A stretch of 64,000 nucleotides of DNA from Enterobacteriaceae bacterium LSJC7 (GTDB taxonomy: Bacteria > Pseudomonadota > Gammaproteobacteria > Enterobacterales > Enterobacteriaceae), in NCBI GenBank assembly GCA_000302695.1, contig AMFN01000003.1, forward strand, positions 744,001 through 808,000. The letters are read 5' to 3'. Position 1 is the stretch's first letter; each line of letters starts with the position of its first letter. Made by a program: the position numbers and the translations under genes. The notes under the pieces are model-generated. The model was given only the letters and a program-made list of their open reading frames with translations, ran no database searches and was not told the origin of the DNA. Positions 62,572 through 64,000 of the stretch are shown here, piece by piece.

Positions 62572-63872
62572 GCAAACCCCAATCGCGCCCGGTCATTACG
62601 GGCATCGGCATCGTCTGTGCTGCTGGAATTGGAATCGAAGAGACCTGGCAGCGCATGCGCAGCGCGCGGCCGCTAGCGACGTCCGTCGAGGTTCCCGGTC
62701 CAGCGGGAACGCTGACGCAGTTTCAAGCCTTCGTCGCTCCTGAATATTCAATCAGCGAAATGTTCGAAACCGCACTGCCAGGCATTCAGCTCAAAAACGA
62801 GAGCCTCGATTACCCTCGCGACCTGAAGCATCTTATCGCATCAGTCGGTCTTGCACTTGATGATGCCAACGTGCGCTCCGCTGGTATCGCCCTCGATGAA
62901 GTCGGCGTGATTGTCGCTGATGAACACCCCGGCATTGAGCAGCTCTCACGCCGGCTATACCGGGGTATTTCTGAAGCAGAAAGCGCGTCTCTCTCAGATA
63001 AGGTCTTTGAACTAAATTCATTCCTGGTTCCCTACAGGATAGCCCGGGTGTTTGGATTGGGCGGCGAATGCTTTCATGTTAATTCAGCGTGCACTTCCGG
63101 TCTGAACGCCATGGATTGCGCTGCCTCGCAGATTCGCAATCACAGAGCCCCTATCGCGATAGCGACAGGTTGTGATGATCCGCTTAGCTCCGGAAAGTTT
63201 GAATGGTTTGAGAAGCGAGGCCTTTACGAGATCAGCGGCAAACTGTCGGCTTGCCCTTCGCAAGCCGGGGGGACCGTTTTCGGTGATGGGGGAGCGGCGC
63301 TGGTTTTCGAAGACCGCGACCATGCCATCGCCCGTGGCGCTCGGATTTATGCCGAATATCTCGGGGCTGGATTCACACAAGACGGATGGCGTGTAAGCGC
63401 CCCCCACCCCCAGAAAGCCAATCAGGCACGCGCAATTCGAAGAGCGCTCAATGATGCTTGCGTTGACCCGGACCAGGTCAATGTTGTTGTGCCACATTAC
63501 ACGGGCATTCGGGCGACGAATCAATACGAGCAACGCTGTTTAAAAGACATCTGGGCAAAGCGCATTAACGAGCCATATTGCCTGCCTCTGAAGCCCTTTT
63601 TCGGCCACAACCTGGGAGGCGCTTCAATTCTGGAGGCCGCCATCCTCGCAAAGATAATCGAGGCCCAGCAAATACCTCACAACCTTCCGCCAGAGACTTC
63701 TCAAAGGGATCTGTTAATCACAGAGAACAGCGACTGGCGAACGACTGACATTAACGTTGCAGTGAAAGCCTCTGCAGCCTTCGCTGGCTTCTATGGCGCC
63801 GTCGTACTGGGTCGTTGCAATGCAACCGCTCCCCAGCGAGAGGCGGCTTACCAACAGAAAACAAAAAGGTGA
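62568..63872 (+). CDS. Second beta-ketoacyl-ACP synthase
   Basis: 434 residues. Cys175 in NSACTSGLNAMD, His310 in VVPHYTGIRATNQ and His347 in FFGHNLGGASILEAA form the Cys-His-His set. The usual HGTGT is changed to HYTGI and the ND that follows it to NQ, and the first 60 residues diverge, so it may be specialised (priming, off-loading or a distinct chain length). In aryl polyene clusters an extra ketosynthase (ApeR-type) is found in a similar place. Start overlaps the reductase stop by ATGA. Confidence 0.87.
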   Translation: MSKPQSRPVITGIGIVCAAGIGIEETWQRMRSARPLATSVEVPGPAGTLTQFQAFVAPEYSISEMFETALPGIQLKNESLDYPRDLKHLIASVGLALDDANVRSAGIALDEVGVIVADEHPGIEQLSRRLYRGISEAESASLSDKVFELNSFLVPYRIARVFGLGGECFHVNSACTSGLNAMDCAASQIRNHRAPIAIATGCDDPLSSGKFEWFEKRGLYEISGKLSACPSQAGGTVFGDGGAALVFEDRDHAIARGARIYAEYLGAGFTQDGWRVSAPHPQKANQARAIRRALNDACVDPDQVNVVVPHYTGIRATNQYEQRCLKDIWAKRINEPYCLPLKPFFGHNLGGASILEAAILAKIIEAQQIPHNLPPETSQRDLLITENSDWRTTDINVAVKASAAFAGFYGAVVLGRCNATAPQREAAYQQKTKR

Positions 63873-63881
63873 ATCTCGACG

Positions 63882-64000
63882 ATGTCCAATTCTGACTTTG
63901 ACTTAATCGTTGTCGGTGGCGGCCTTTCAGGTCTGGCAGCGGCATTCTACTGGTGTTCCCAGGTCGACGCCTGCGCGAAAATTTTAATCATTGAAGCGAG
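63882..64000 (+). CDS. FAD-dependent oxidoreductase (5' end only)
   Basis: Starts 9 bases after the second ketosynthase. The 39 residues visible contain a dinucleotide-binding VVGGGLSGLAAAFYW motif and the acidic residue ending the second strand (LIIEA). This is typical of flavin amine oxidase/phytoene desaturase-type FAD enzymes. The gene continues beyond the window so the class is not settled. With an aminotransferase in the operon, amine oxidation or desaturation are both possible. Confidence 0.7.
   Translation, partial: MSNSDFDLIVVGGGLSGLAAAFYWCSQVDACAKILIIEA

Noticed and set aside
58095-64000. Assignment of the cluster as a standard aryl polyene cluster
   Set aside because: The KS-KR-KS order and the ketoacyl-synt_2-like half-domain are similar, but the ammonia-lyase, acyl ligase, dehydratase, thioesterase and methyltransferase genes are not seen, and aryl polyene loci do not carry a DegT aminotransferase.

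Overview
The window is chromosomal DNA from a member of the Enterobacteriaceae, outside Escherichia itself. From alaA to fadL (positions 45 to 53794) the gene order and protein sequences follow the E. coli alaA-yfbR-yfbS-hxpA-yfbU-yfbV-ackA-pta ... hisJQMP ... purF ... accD ... fabB-mnmC ... aroC ... fadJI-yfcZ-fadL segment almost gene for gene. Codon use is GC-rich and many of the same unusual start codons are kept (GTG for pta, pdxB, mnmC, dedD, prmB). I cannot fix the genus from sequence alone.

Region by region. 1-9525: alanine aminotransferase, 5'-nucleotidase YfbR, a DASS-type transporter, a sugar phosphatase, YfbU, YfbV and the acetate kinase/phosphotransacetylase pair. 9683-11977: an accessory YjiH-YjiG-M20 peptidase operon sits where E. 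coli has yfcC. 12154-15617: yfcD, yfcE, yfcF, folX, yfcH (yfcG is absent). 15679-19711: the histidine and lysine/arginine/ornithine ABC uptake system with two good sigma-54 promoters. 19927-30834: ubiX-purF-cvpA (PurR box), dedD-folC-accD, dedA-truA-usg, pdxB, flk. 30859-35692: yfcJ, fabB with adjoining FabR and FadR operators, mnmC. 35730-41683: an accessory block (NTF2-like secreted protein, aldehyde dehydrogenase with a divergent LysR regulator, a His/Met-rich DUF2946-type protein and a TonB-dependent copper receptor). 41931-53785: yfcL, epmC, yfcA, mepA, aroC, prmB, smrB, sixA, fadJ-fadI (FadR site), yfcZ, fadL (FadR and CRP sites).

From about 53830 to the right edge the backbone stops (E. 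coli has mlaA here) and the base composition becomes visibly more AT-rich. This accessory region holds a 928-residue autotransporter with tandem passenger repeats, a roughly 1 kb AT-rich gene-free stretch with repeated CTCCAGAT elements and long inverted repeats, and then an operon of biosynthetic genes that runs off the window end: a VOC/glyoxalase-fold protein, a DegT/DnrJ/EryC1/StrS aminotransferase, a stand-alone acyl carrier protein, a ketosynthase fused to a Cys-less ketosynthase-like (chain-length-factor type) domain, a FabG-like ketoreductase, a second ketosynthase, and the start of an FAD-dependent oxidoreductase. Four consecutive junctions overlap by ATGA, so these genes are very probably co-translated. 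I read this as a reducing type II PKS/FAS-like biosynthetic gene cluster with an unusual amino-transfer step. It resembles the ketosynthase part of aryl polyene clusters, but I cannot match the whole set to any characterised pathway. It is the best candidate here for an undescribed system.
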